A stretch of DNA of 64,000 bases from positions 1 through 64,000 of the forward strand of contig QFQX01000004.1 in assembly GCA_003248775.1 (NCBI GenBank), in the 5' to 3' direction. Position 1 is the stretch's first letter. Every line of letters starts with the position of its first letter. The DNA is from Shinella sp. GTDB lineage: Bacteria > Pseudomonadota > Alphaproteobacteria > Rhizobiales > Rhizobiaceae. Below are positions 8,507-17,184 of the stretch, piece after piece. Position numbers and translations under genes: made by a program. Under the pieces are notes generated by a model. That model was not told the origin of the DNA and did not search any database. It worked only from the letters and a program-made list of their open reading frames with translations.

Positions 8507-9262
8507 TCAGTAATCCAGCCCGGCAACGGCGCCGGCAATAAACCCTTTGGCGACCAACCGGGCCGAAGGCAACACGGTCAGGGGTGCGAACACCGGCTCG
8601 CCACCTCGCTCGAACATCAAGCGTCGTTCATGGACGCCGGAATCGAAGAACGGATAACGTTGCAACAGCCGGTCGCCTGTCGTGTGGGTGTTTGTGGCGA
8701 GCAGCGTAAGCTCGAAACCATAGATATCAGCCATCCGGCGTTCGACCACGGTATCGGCATAGAACACGCGTTTATAGAAGGCGGCATGCGCCGGGCGCAC
8801 ATGCTGCAGCACACGGTCTGCCTTGAAATAGGCGGCAGCAACGATGCTCGGGCGGAGCGTGATGTAGGGAATGACAGGCAACTCCGCTGCAACGGCAGGG
8901 TCGGCAGCAAAGCGCGCCGGATCGATCAGCGTGAGACCGGCGTTCAAGAAGCTTTCCATCGCATCGGGAAACACCCCCGCCGACTGCGAAACGCGATGAT
9001 CCGGCGTCACATGATGCAGGCGGATAGTGCTGACCAGCTGTTCGAAATAATACACCCCGAACACATAGGCATGATCGTCGAAATCGGCCTCGTCGATGAG
9101 GCTGGCAGCCGAAACAGGCAGCACCTCGGCCGCCTTGTAGGCCTTGTAGCGCAGGCGCTCTATGTCTTCCATGTCTTCGCCGGTCTCGATGCGGCGGTAC
9201 TCGATGTCATCGAGGATCCGCATCAGTCTGTCGGCGAAGCCGTCCCCTCCCGAAGGCGCCAT
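8507..9262 (-). CDS. FeeM-type N-acyl amino acid synthase-like protein
   Basis: 251 residues. The pattern ERLRYKAYKAAEVLP, then VFGVYYFEQLVSTIRLHHV and the PVIPYITLRPSIVAAAYFKAD region, fits the GNAT-fold FeeM/acyl-homoserine-lactone-synthase-like family, which transfers fatty acyl groups from acyl-ACP to an amino acid. The product here is not known; long-chain N-acyl amino acids or a signal are possible. It stands alone: the cassette downstream is unrelated, and no LuxR-type receptor or export gene is adjacent. The start codon at 9262 follows an AT-rich promoter-like stretch. Homology recognised by pattern only. Confidence 0.65.
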   Translation of the reverse strand: MAPSGGDGFADRLMRILDDIEYRRIETGEDMEDIERLRYKAYKAAEVLPVSAASLIDEADFDDHAYVFGVYYFEQLVSTIRLHHVTPDHRVSQSAGVFPDAMESFLNAGLTLIDPARFAADPAVAAELPVIPYITLRPSIVAAAYFKADRVLQHVRPAHAAFYKRVFYADTVVERRMADIYGFELTLLATNTHTTGDRLLQRYPFFDSGVHERRLMFERGGEPVFAPLTVLPSARLVAKGFIAGAVAGLDY

Positions 9263-9480
9263 GCTCTTGTTGTCTCGCTGATGATTAACGAATTGTTAAG
9301 CATAGCTATCACGTGAAATGGCCTTGAGACACCTGGCAGGATTAGTGGGTTCCCGCGTTAATTTCTTGTTATGGTTAACAAATGGCAAACGCCGATATCT
9401 ACGCAGGAACCTATGGCGCCGATTGGACCAACAAGCAGGGATGAATTGTCAGGAAATGGAACGGCCGAAGACGGGAAGTC

Positions 9481-11781
9481 TCAGGCGACGTAGGTGCGGG
9501 CCTCGAACTGCCTGTTCTGGGCAAGACGGCTGAGTTCCTCGATCTCGCCCGCAGGTATGGGCGTCGAGTAGACATAGCCCTGTATCAGATCGGCGCAGTT
9601 ATACTTGATGAGTAGCGCCAGTTGTTCCCGCGTCTCCACGCCCTCGATGACGATCTGCAGGTTGAGACCGCGTGAAAGCGTGACGATGCCGCGCAGAAGC
9701 TTGAGGCGGCGAACGTCCTCGCAAATGTTGCGCACGAAGGAGCGGTCGATCTTGACCACGTCCACCGGCAGCGTGTCGAGATAGCTGAGGCTGGAAAAGC
9801 CTGTGCCGAAATCGTCGATTGCGATGGTGATGCCGTAGCCTCTCAACTGCTCGAGGATCAGCCGAACGGTCGACAGTTCCTCGATCAGGCTGCTTTCGGT
9901 GACTTCAAGATGCAGCCGCCCGGGTTCGAGGCCAGTCTCTGTCAGCACCGATGTCACTGTATCGATGATGAGTTCGTTGCGAAGGTCCTGTACCGAGAGG
10001 TTGACGGAAATGGAAATATGCTCCGGCCACGTCAAGCAGTCATGGCATGCCTTTCGGATCACCTGTTGGGTGATCTCGGAAACGATGCCCATCTCCTCGG
10101 CCACCTGAATGAAGACATTCGGCGGGATCGCGCCCTTTTCCGGATGCGTCCAGCGGGCGAGCGCTTCACAGCACTCCAGAGCGCTACCATCGGGCTTGAA
10201 CATCGGTTGATAGGCGACGCTGATTTCGCCGGCGTCAACGGCCGCGCGCAGGTCCGTCTTGAGTTTCTGCCGCTCCACGTAACGGGCATCCATCTCATCC
10301 GCAAAGAAGACGAGACGGCCCCGGCTGCGGGACTTGGCCTCATAGAGGGCGAGATCCGCCTTGATCTGCCACTCGTCCATCCGGAACTCGGCACTGTCGA
10401 GGATCACGCAACCGGCGGAGAAGGTCACAGCGATCTGCAATCCCTCGACGTCGTAGCTGCCGGCAATGCGCTCGTGGATCGAACGCATGCGCGTATCGAG
10501 ATCGAGTTCGCCCTCGCGACCCGGGAAGAACAGAACGAACTGGTCCCCCACGAAATGCCCGACGATCGCCTCACCCGCTGCAAGTTCGAGAAGCCGGTTG
10601 GCAATAGCGACCAGCAGGCGGTCGCCCGTTATATGGCCCTTCATGTCATTGACGTGTTTGAACTCGTCAACGTCGAGCACCATGAAACCGACCTGTCCGA
10701 GCGCTTCCTGATGCGCCACCTTGTCCTTCATCAAATCGCAGAAATAGGCACGTTGCGGCAAGCCCGTGAGAGAGTCATATCTCACCATGTGCAGAATCTT
10801 GCGGTCGGCACGGATACGCGCCGTTACATCCTCGAAGATAAGCACGACACCGCCCTCGGGACGCCGGCTTGCCGAAAATTCGAGGATGAGATCATCGGAA
10901 AACTGCATCACCGCGCGGGAAGTGCTGCCATCGATCAACTGGGCCAACTGCTTCTGGATCAGGCTCGGCATTGAACCATCGACAAAAGTGTGGCGAACGC
11001 CATAGCGCAGCACCACGTCGAGATCGCAGTTGGTCAGGCGCTTGCGGTCGCCAAGATGCAGAAGTTCACAGGCCTTGCGGTTGATGACCTCGATGCGATT
11101 GTGCGGATCGAGCATGACAAGGCCATGGGTCATGTTCGTAAGCGCCGTGTCGAAGCGCTCGGCGATCTTTTCCATCTCCTGCGAGGCGATGACGTTGTCG
11201 TAGAGGAATTCCCGCACCCCATTGGCCATCGCCCGTGTCGTCAGGCCGAACGGAATGAGCATCAGGGACAGGAGCGCCTTGTAGAAATCCTGGGCGAGAA
11301 GGCTGCCAATGACCATGGGCAAACAGCAGGCGAGCGTCTGGAGATCGACGGCGAGGCGGGAACCGTAATTTCGCCCGACGACGGACACCATCGACGCCAT
11401 GGTGACAGCAATAGCTGCCAGTTCGGCGAAGCTGTCCTGCAGCACGAAAATGGCGTAGCCGCTGCCAGTGCCGAGGATGGCGGCAGTCGAAGCGGCACCC
11501 AGCACATAGCGCCGTTCCCACAGGCGAATTTCGCTCCGCGTCAGTTGCGATTTGTCCGTCTGCTCGAAACGTAAAAACCAGTAGATGCGATTGGCGAAGA
11601 CGATAACGAAGCCGGCACAGAGCGCGAGATAGAAGGCATCGCCGCTTTTCGAATAGATGGCAAGGAAGGTCAGGATATGGACGACCATTCCCGTAAACAA
11701 CGTATTGCGATTTGCGAAAAGCGAACTGACGAAGGACAGATAAACGTCAGTCGGCACAGTCTTCCTGCTTCGAACCTTCAT
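9481..11781 (-). CDS. membrane-bound PAS-GGDEF-EAL protein, probable c-di-GMP phosphodiesterase
   Basis: 766 residues. Five or six hydrophobic segments (about residues 20-175) anchor it in the inner membrane; a PAS-like domain (about 200-310) precedes GGDEF (about 325-480) and EAL (about 495-755). The GGDEF signature reads VGDQF, so cyclase activity is doubtful. The EAL domain keeps its key residues: CEALARW, the NLS turn, EVTESS, IAIDDFGTGFSSL, the Lys of VDVVKIDRSF and IEGVET, so it should hydrolyse c-di-GMP. The ATG at 11781 has AAGGAGG six bases upstream, better than in-frame codons further up. Transcribed alone, divergently from the TRAP genes. The C-terminus is intact. Confidence 0.88.
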   Translation of the reverse strand: MKVRSRKTVPTDVYLSFVSSLFANRNTLFTGMVVHILTFLAIYSKSGDAFYLALCAGFVIVFANRIYWFLRFEQTDKSQLTRSEIRLWERRYVLGAASTAAILGTGSGYAIFVLQDSFAELAAIAVTMASMVSVVGRNYGSRLAVDLQTLACCLPMVIGSLLAQDFYKALLSLMLIPFGLTTRAMANGVREFLYDNVIASQEMEKIAERFDTALTNMTHGLVMLDPHNRIEVINRKACELLHLGDRKRLTNCDLDVVLRYGVRHTFVDGSMPSLIQKQLAQLIDGSTSRAVMQFSDDLILEFSASRRPEGGVVLIFEDVTARIRADRKILHMVRYDSLTGLPQRAYFCDLMKDKVAHQEALGQVGFMVLDVDEFKHVNDMKGHITGDRLLVAIANRLLELAAGEAIVGHFVGDQFVLFFPGREGELDLDTRMRSIHERIAGSYDVEGLQIAVTFSAGCVILDSAEFRMDEWQIKADLALYEAKSRSRGRLVFFADEMDARYVERQKLKTDLRAAVDAGEISVAYQPMFKPDGSALECCEALARWTHPEKGAIPPNVFIQVAEEMGIVSEITQQVIRKACHDCLTWPEHISISVNLSVQDLRNELIIDTVTSVLTETGLEPGRLHLEVTESSLIEELSTVRLILEQLRGYGITIAIDDFGTGFSSLSYLDTLPVDVVKIDRSFVRNICEDVRRLKLLRGIVTLSRGLNLQIVIEGVETREQLALLIKYNCADLIQGYVYSTPIPAGEIEELSRLAQNRQFEARTYVA

Positions 11782-12208
11782 CCATGGCCTCCTTGGTGTG
11801 GCGACGTTAGGCAAGACGGTTTAAAATTCGCTTTCCGACATATGAAAAAGACGACCTAATCCAATTATTGGTCACCGCCCGGCGTATTGCTCGACGAAAT
11901 CGTTTTATTCCTCGCCGCACAACCTGCCCGACAAATTGACAAATCACAATTTATCATCAGACAATCCCTTAAGATCCGATCAACGCAAACCGTCAGACTG
12001 CACCGGCCTGGAGCGACTTCGGATCAGGGAGGAGATGTGATCGTGGAATGCCGATCCTTCGGGACACTCCCCAGGGGCCTCGCTCCCGCAACGGCAACCG
12101 GCCGTTTTGCACATAGACATAATACGAAAGGCCCTGAAAACGTTGAGGTTCACCGGTTGCGCACAACCCTGCCTTGATCTAATGACAGAGTTGCAAGAGG
12201 GGGAGACA
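11782..12208. other. divergent intergenic region EAL gene / TRAP operon
   Basis: About 430 bases. It contains an imperfect palindrome CCAATTATTGG near 11858, a TTGACA at about 11936 that could be a -35 for the plus-strand dctQM genes, and a Shine-Dalgarno-like GGGAGGAG in front of a 46-codon GTG frame (12037-12177) whose product looks non-protein-like. I do not call a gene here. Confidence 0.4.
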
Positions 12209-12748
12209 ATGAACATCCTGCTGTCGTTCAGTCGGGCGGTTGACGCCATCAGTGCATTCGTGGGGAAAATCGCGGAGTATCTCGTATTGTTGTGCTGCCT
12301 GATCAGCGCCGGCAATGCGATTGTCCGCTATGCGATCAACTACAGCTCCAATGGCTGGCTGGAGATCCAGTGGTATCTCTTCGCCTTTGTGGTCATCCTC
12401 GGCGCGTCGCATACCCTACGCAACAACGAGCATGTCCGCGTCGACCTGATCTATGGATCGGCCTCCGAACGCGGCAAGCTTTGGATCGACATCTTCGGCC
12501 TGACCTTTCTACTGCTGCCGGCCTGCATCTACCTGACATGGCTGTGCTGGCCGTTCTTCGCGTTGTCCTATCACGAAGGGGAAATCTCCTCGAATGCGGG
12601 CGGCCTCATCCGCTGGCCGGTGAAGCTCATGATCGTCGCGGGCTTTGGCCTCCTGACCCTTCAGGGCATCTCTGAACTGATCAAGCGCATATCGGCCCTG
12701 ACCGGCCATATCCAGATCGACACCAAATACGAAAAACCGCTGCAGTAA
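12209..12748 (+). CDS. TRAP transporter small permease (DctQ type)
   Basis: 179 residues with four membrane helices and the DctQ-family pattern: NWLEIQWYLF-like WLEIQWYLFAFVVILGASHTL, then a conserved RNNEHVRVDL. This subunit pairs with the large permease to use an ion gradient for organic acid uptake. The start at 12209 follows GGGGGAGACA, an ideal ribosome site; codons upstream in frame lack one. The large permease begins 18 bases downstream. Substrate unknown; carboxylates or 2-keto acids are usual for systems of this kind with a Tat-exported binding protein. Confidence 0.9.
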   Translation: MNILLSFSRAVDAISAFVGKIAEYLVLLCCLISAGNAIVRYAINYSSNGWLEIQWYLFAFVVILGASHTLRNNEHVRVDLIYGSASERGKLWIDIFGLTFLLLPACIYLTWLCWPFFALSYHEGEISSNAGGLIRWPVKLMIVAGFGLLTLQGISELIKRISALTGHIQIDTKYEKPLQ

Positions 12749-12766
12749 CGGTCTGGGAGAAAAGCC

Positions 12767-14308
12767 TTGTTCGACTACGGTATCATTCCCCCGGCGATGT
12801 TCCTGGGCATGGTCATTTTCATGCTCTACGGTTTTCCCGTCGCTTTCTCGCTCGCAGCGGTCGGCCTTTTCTTTGGCGTGATCGGCATCCTCACCGGCCA
12901 TTTCAGTGATCTGTTCCTGCAGGCGCTGCCTTTGCGCTTCTTCGGCATCGTTTCCAACGACCTGCTACTGGCCATTCCCTTCTTCACCTTCATGGGCGCC
13001 ATTCTCGAGCGCTGCGGCCTTGCGGAAGACCTGCTGGAGGGAACCGGAAAGTTGTTCGGCGCCATCCCCGGCGGCCTGGCCTATGCCGTTATTCTGGTCG
13101 GCGCGGTTCTCGGCGCCATCACCGGTACGGTTGCAGCGTCGGTCATCACCATGGGCGTCATTTCGCTGCCGATCATGCTGCGCTACGGCTACAGCCCGCG
13201 GCTTGCAACGGGCGTCATCGCCGCCTCGGGCACGATCACACAGGTCATCCCGCCGTCGCTGGTTCTCGTCGTTCTGGCTGACCAGCTCGGCAAATCGGTT
13301 GGCGACATGTATCTCGGCGCCATCGGCCCCTCGATCCTGCAGGTCGCGATCTTCACGCTCTACATCCTGATCCTGTCGATCATCAAACCGAAGTCCATGC
13401 CACCGCTTCCGAAAGAGGTGCGCGGCGATCTGAACTGGGCTCTGGTCGCCAAGGTGCTGGCCGGCATGCTGCCGTCCATCGTGCTCATCTTCCTCGTACT
13501 CGGCACGATCTTCATGGGTCTGGCCACGCCGACGGAAGCCGGCGCGCTCGGTGTCGTCGGCGCGATGGCGCTTGCCGCCCTGCATCGCCGCCTGACATGG
13601 CCCCTGATTCAGGAGGCCATGCGCTCGACCATGGGCATTACTTCGATGGTGGTGATGATCCTGATCGGCTCCACCTGCTTCAGTCTGGTCTTTCAGGGCA
13701 TGGACGGTTCGCTCTGGATCGAGCACATGCTGTCCGGCATTCCCGGCGGCCCTGTCGGCTTCCTGATCTTCGTCAATATCTTCATCTTCATTCTGGCGTT
13801 CTTCCTCGACTTCTTCGAGATCGCCTTCATCGTCGTGCCCATGCTGGCACCGGTCGCTTCCGCGCTCGGCATCGACCTGATCTGGTTCGGCGTCCTGCTC
13901 TGCGTCAACATGCAGACCAGCTTCATGCACCCGCCATTCGGCTTCGCTCTCTTCTACCTGCGAAGTATCGCGTCCCGGGACGTGAAGACGTCGGACATTT
14001 ACATGGGCGCGCTGCCCTGGGTCGGCATGCAGCTCCTGCTGGTCGCCATCCTCATCTTCTGGCCGGAATCGGTCACCATGTGGCTCGACAAGGGACCGCA
14101 AGTGAACCTGAACGACGTCAAGATCGAGGTTCCCGGCTTCGGCGGGGATGGAGGTCTGTCTTTGCCACCGCTGGGCACGGATGGCGGCAACGGTGCACCC
14201 GGCAGCTTCGGCCTGCCTCCGCTCGGCTCCGACGGTGGCTTGCCAGGACAGGCACCGGCCAACGGCACTCCGTCCATGGACCTCAGCCAGCCGCCGGTCA
14301 TCAAGTAA
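12767..14308 (+). CDS. TRAP transporter large permease (DctM type)
   Basis: 513 residues starting at TTG (12767) preceded by GGGAG. About twelve membrane segments carry DctM signatures such as FFTFMGAILERCGLAEDLL, GTVAASVITMG and ASGTITQVIPPSLVLVVLADQ, and LGTIFMGLATPTEAGALG. This is the ion-coupled transport subunit. Unlike most DctM proteins, which end soon after the last helix, this one carries a Gly/Pro/Leu-rich soluble tail of about 60 residues (from EVPGFGGDGG to VIK) with a repeated LPPLG-DGG motif. The tail should be periplasmic or cytoplasmic depending on topology; its role is unknown. A strong terminator follows. Confidence 0.92.
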   Translation: MFDYGIIPPAMFLGMVIFMLYGFPVAFSLAAVGLFFGVIGILTGHFSDLFLQALPLRFFGIVSNDLLLAIPFFTFMGAILERCGLAEDLLEGTGKLFGAIPGGLAYAVILVGAVLGAITGTVAASVITMGVISLPIMLRYGYSPRLATGVIAASGTITQVIPPSLVLVVLADQLGKSVGDMYLGAIGPSILQVAIFTLYILILSIIKPKSMPPLPKEVRGDLNWALVAKVLAGMLPSIVLIFLVLGTIFMGLATPTEAGALGVVGAMALAALHRRLTWPLIQEAMRSTMGITSMVVMILIGSTCFSLVFQGMDGSLWIEHMLSGIPGGPVGFLIFVNIFIFILAFFLDFFEIAFIVVPMLAPVASALGIDLIWFGVLLCVNMQTSFMHPPFGFALFYLRSIASRDVKTSDIYMGALPWVGMQLLLVAILIFWPESVTMWLDKGPQVNLNDVKIEVPGFGGDGGLSLPPLGTDGGNGAPGSFGLPPLGSDGGLPGQAPANGTPSMDLSQPPVIK

Positions 14309-14325
14309 GCCGAACGAACAATCGA

Positions 14326-14352
14326 AGCAGCGCCCTCCTGGCGCTGTTTTTC
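14326..14352 (+). terminator. terminator after dctM
   Basis: CAGCGCC, loop CTCCT, GGCGCTG, then TTTTTCC. A textbook Rho-independent terminator 20 bases past the dctM stop. Confidence 0.85.
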
Positions 14353-14372
14353 CGTTTTCACGCTCCAATGAA

Positions 14373-14405
14373 AAAGGCCCCGGACACCATGCCCGGGGCC
14401 TTCCT
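14373..14405 (-). terminator. terminator after dctP
   Basis: AAGGCCCCGG and CCCGGGGCCTT arms around ACACCATG, with A-run on the left and TTCCTTTTT on the right, so it can serve the convergent minus-strand dctP (ends 14430) as well as read-through from dctM. Confidence 0.8.
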
Positions 14406-14429
14406 TTTTCTGAACCGAAATCACAAACC

Positions 14430-15536
14430 TTAAAGCTTGCCCGCGCGCTGTTGAATCATCATGAAAGTATCGAAAGTGTATTCGCCTATCTGCGCCCACA
14501 GATACGCGTCCTTCTTGAATGCCAACTGGTCTTCGTAAACCTTCTTGAAGCTCGGGCTCTGGGCCGAGAGTTCGGCATAAATACCGAGTGCCGACTGATA
14601 GCAGGCTTCCATTATCTCCTGGCTAAACGGACGAAGCACGGTGCCTTCGGCGACGAGTTGCTTGAGCGCCTGCGGATTCTTCGTGTCGTATTTTGCAGTC
14701 ATGTTGGTGTTGGCATAAGCGCAGGCATCCGCGAGGATCGCCTGATAGTGTTTCGGAAGGCCGTTGTACTTCTCAAGATTGAAGAAGCCGTGCACGACCG
14801 GGCCGCCTTCCCAGAAACCCGGATAGTAGTAGTACTTGGCCACCTTGTGGAAACCGAGCTTGGCGTCGTCATAGGGACCAACGAATTCGGCCGCATCGAT
14901 CGTGCCCTTTTCGAGTGCCGGATAGATGTCTCCGCCGGCAAGCTGCTGCGGTACGACGCCTACCTTTTCCAGAACCTTGCCGGCCAGACCCGCGATGCGC
15001 ATCTTCAGGCCCTTGAGGTCATCGACGGTGTTGATTTCCTTGCGGAACCAGCCGCCCATCTGCACACCGGTATTGCCGGCCGGCAGTCCGTAAAGGCCCT
15101 GCGTCGCAAAGAACTCGTTCATCAGCTTGTTGCCGTTGCCCTGATAGTACCAGGCGTTCTGCATGCGGGCATTGAGGCCGAAGGGAATGGCCGTACCGAT
15201 GGCGAAGGTCGGCTCCTTGCCCCAGAAATAATAGGACGTCGTGTGAGCGGCCTCGACGGTGCCGGCCGCAACCGCATCGACGGCCTGCAGGCCCGGCACG
15301 ATTTCGCCGGCCGCAAAGACCTGAATGTTGAAGTTTCCGTCAGTGGCTGCCGCCACCCGCTCGGAAATATCCATCGCGCCGCCATAGATCGTATCCAGCG
15401 ACTTTGGGAACGACGACGTCAGTCGCCATGTGATCTTGGGATTTTCCTGTGCAATGGCAGGCGCGGCAAGGACAGTCGATGCGGCAACCCCCGCACCCGT
15501 CACGCCTGCTTTCTTGATAAATGAACGACGATCCAT
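14430..15536 (-). CDS. TRAP transporter substrate-binding protein (DctP type), Tat-exported
   Basis: 368 residues. The N-terminus MDRRSFIKKAG followed by a hydrophobic stretch and an AIA cleavage region is a twin-arginine signal, usual for this DctP subfamily. The mature part shows the family features WRLTSSFPKSLDTIYGG, LGLQAVDAV-type PGLQAVDAVAAGTVEAAHT and the invariant region around GAAEFVGP-like DAAEFVGPYDD. It binds the substrate in the periplasm and delivers it to DctQM. The ATG at 15536 has GGGAGG eight bases upstream. Oddly, it is convergent to dctQM rather than in the same operon, so its expression is controlled separately. Substrate not determined; alpha-keto acids are a fair guess. 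Confidence 0.9.
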   Translation of the reverse strand: MDRRSFIKKAGVTGAGVAASTVLAAPAIAQENPKITWRLTSSFPKSLDTIYGGAMDISERVAAATDGNFNIQVFAAGEIVPGLQAVDAVAAGTVEAAHTTSYYFWGKEPTFAIGTAIPFGLNARMQNAWYYQGNGNKLMNEFFATQGLYGLPAGNTGVQMGGWFRKEINTVDDLKGLKMRIAGLAGKVLEKVGVVPQQLAGGDIYPALEKGTIDAAEFVGPYDDAKLGFHKVAKYYYYPGFWEGGPVVHGFFNLEKYNGLPKHYQAILADACAYANTNMTAKYDTKNPQALKQLVAEGTVLRPFSQEIMEACYQSALGIYAELSAQSPSFKKVYEDQLAFKKDAYLWAQIGEYTFDTFMMIQQRAGKL

Positions 15537-15697
15537 GTAATGACCTCCCAATCATGGTTTGCGCCACCGGCAAGTTTCTTGCGCCTCCTCCAGGCAGCGA
15601 TAATGGCGAGATGACCATTTTTTCCAAAGCGTTTCAAGCTGCAGAACAATAGCCTTTCGGCGCATATTTGCGTCGCAAGGTGCACTGCGAAAACAAC

Positions 15698-15720
15698 AAG
15701 TATTTCGTCCGGAAATACTT
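15698..15720. promoter_or_regulatory. perfect inverted repeat, candidate operator between dctP and the hydrolase gene
   Basis: AAGTATTTC, spacer GTCCG, GAAATACTT: nine-base perfect arms. It lies about 160 bases upstream of dctP (minus) and 108 bases upstream of the hydrolase gene at 15829 (plus), with no T-run, so operator is more likely than terminator. The cognate regulator is unknown. Confidence 0.5.
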
Positions 15721-15828
15721 CGTGCGTCCTCAAGAAAAATGCTTCACCGGAAATTTGCCGCAATCTGTCATTGACTTCCCGACCAACCTGCCTTTCAACA
15801 AATCCCGACCGCCCTTCCGGAGACCATC

Positions 15829-16581
15829 ATGCCCAAGCCGATCATTGCCGTTCCCGCCGATATTCGCGAATTCGACGGAACCTCCTGGCATGCGGCCCAG
15901 AATCAGTATGTCCGCGCGGCCCTCAAGGTCGCGGATGTCATGTCCTTCATCATTCCCGCCTTCGAGGCCGGCAACGATACCGACGCCCTTCTGGATCGCG
16001 TCGATGGCCTGCTCGTGTCCGGTTCGGCCACCAACGTTCATCCTTCGCTCTATGGCGGAGAATTCAGGGAAAGCGACGGCCCGTTCGATCCCGCCCGCGA
16101 CGCCACAACGCTGCCGATGATCCGTCGGGCTATCGAGCGTGGCATTCCCCTGCTTGCGATCTGCCGCGGTATTCAGGAACTGAACGTCGCGCTAGGCGGC
16201 ACGCTGGCGACGGAGATCCAGGAGCAGGAAGGCGTGTGGGACCACCGCAAGCCCCAACATTCGGACCGCGACGTGATGTACAGCATCCGTCAGGATGTCG
16301 TCGTCGCCGAAGGCTCCTGCATCGCCCGTTATCTCGGCACCGGTCGCATTCCGGTCAATTCGTTGCATCGTCAGGCTATATCGAAGACCGCTCCGAGCCT
16401 GCAGGTCGAAGCCATCGCCGATGACGGCACGATCGAAGCCGTTTCCGTGATCGGCGCCAAGGGCTTTGCCATCGGCGTACAGTGGCACCCGGAATACTGG
16501 GCCGAAAGCGACAAGCCTTCCCGCGCCCTGTTCGAAGCCTTCGGTGACGCCGTACGCGATTACGTCAAGGCCCGCGGCTAA
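15829..16581 (+). CDS. class I glutamine amidotransferase-like gamma-glutamyl hydrolase (PuuD type)
   Basis: 250 residues of the peptidase C26 family. The nucleophile elbow LLAICRGIQELN (Cys near residue 110) and the VQWHPEY segment (His and Glu near residue 220) give the catalytic triad. Relatives hydrolyse gamma-glutamyl-GABA in putrescine degradation or similar gamma-glutamyl amides; the SGSATNVHPSLYGGE segment is typical of that group. No other Puu genes are adjacent, so the substrate is uncertain. It starts at an ATG after a 290-base intergenic region with a candidate operator and is convergent with the next gene. Confidence 0.85.
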   Translation: MPKPIIAVPADIREFDGTSWHAAQNQYVRAALKVADVMSFIIPAFEAGNDTDALLDRVDGLLVSGSATNVHPSLYGGEFRESDGPFDPARDATTLPMIRRAIERGIPLLAICRGIQELNVALGGTLATEIQEQEGVWDHRKPQHSDRDVMYSIRQDVVVAEGSCIARYLGTGRIPVNSLHRQAISKTAPSLQVEAIADDGTIEAVSVIGAKGFAIGVQWHPEYWAESDKPSRALFEAFGDAVRDYVKARG

Positions 16582-16647
16582 CGCTTCATGCTTTAGGAGA
16601 TTGGAGCGTCCTTTGACGTCCGAATGGACGCACGGCGCTCCGATAGA

Positions 16648-17145
16648 TCACTCCTGCAGCATCTGGAGGGCGATGCCGGCTCCGGCAGGTTTCACCGCCT
16701 CATAGACCAGCCCCTTTTTCCGCGCGAGCGTCAGGACTGGCTGTCCCGTGCCATTGGCGAGTGTCACGGTGCCGTCTTCCTCCTGCGCCCAACTGCGGAT
16801 GCTAGACAGCCTCGGCCAGACGTCATCACACTCGCGGGATGCGGAAAAGCTGCGATTGCGGCTCTGGAGGGTACCACCCCGCTCCGCAATGCAGGTCGTC
16901 TTCGTCACGGTATTGGAAATCGAAAACTCGGCCGGCGGCGAGACGATCGAGCCGTTCGCATTGACGCGAATGGAGCCGGAGACGACAGGGTAGAAAGCTG
17001 CGCCGGACGAACGAGCGCCATCCTGCCGCCAGCCATAGACACCGGCCGCAGCGACACCCGCGATGAAAACTCCGCCAGCCAATACGATTATGTAGGCCTT
17101 CACCCGCCGCCCCCAGCCGGAAACCGCATATTCATCTCCGAACAT
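16648..17145 (-). CDS. membrane-anchored AprI/Inh-like protein
   Basis: About 165 residues with one N-terminal hydrophobic segment (KAYIIVLAGGVFIAGVAAAGV) acting as signal or anchor and a small exported domain. The domain has two cysteines (TTCIAERGG and SRECDDVW) followed by IRSWAQEEDGTVTLANGTG and LVYEAV, which resembles the metalloprotease-inhibitor barrel of the AprI/Inh (Omp19) family. I cannot confirm the family by alignment. The start is ambiguous: GTG 17151, ATG 17145 (used here) or GTG 17103 behind a G-rich stretch. No protease gene is adjacent. Confidence 0.5.
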   Translation of the reverse strand: MFGDEYAVSGWGRRVKAYIIVLAGGVFIAGVAAAGVYGWRQDGARSSGAAFYPVVSGSIRVNANGSIVSPPAEFSISNTVTKTTCIAERGGTLQSRNRSFSASRECDDVWPRLSSIRSWAQEEDGTVTLANGTGQPVLTLARKKGLVYEAVKPAGAGIALQMLQE

Positions 17146-17184
17146 GCACACACAAGCTTGCCGAAAGCTGGAAGAGAACGCGCA

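Noticed and set aside
9371..9493. A 40-codon plus-strand frame (MVNKWQTPIST...)
   Set aside because: No Shine-Dalgarno and it overlaps the 3' end of the EAL gene on the other strand; not distinguishable from chance.
12037..12177. A 46-codon GTG frame behind GGGAGGAG upstream of dctQ
   Set aside because: Good ribosome site, but the peptide is Arg/Thr/Pro-rich without any feature and the region may be an untranslated leader. Kept out of the gene list.
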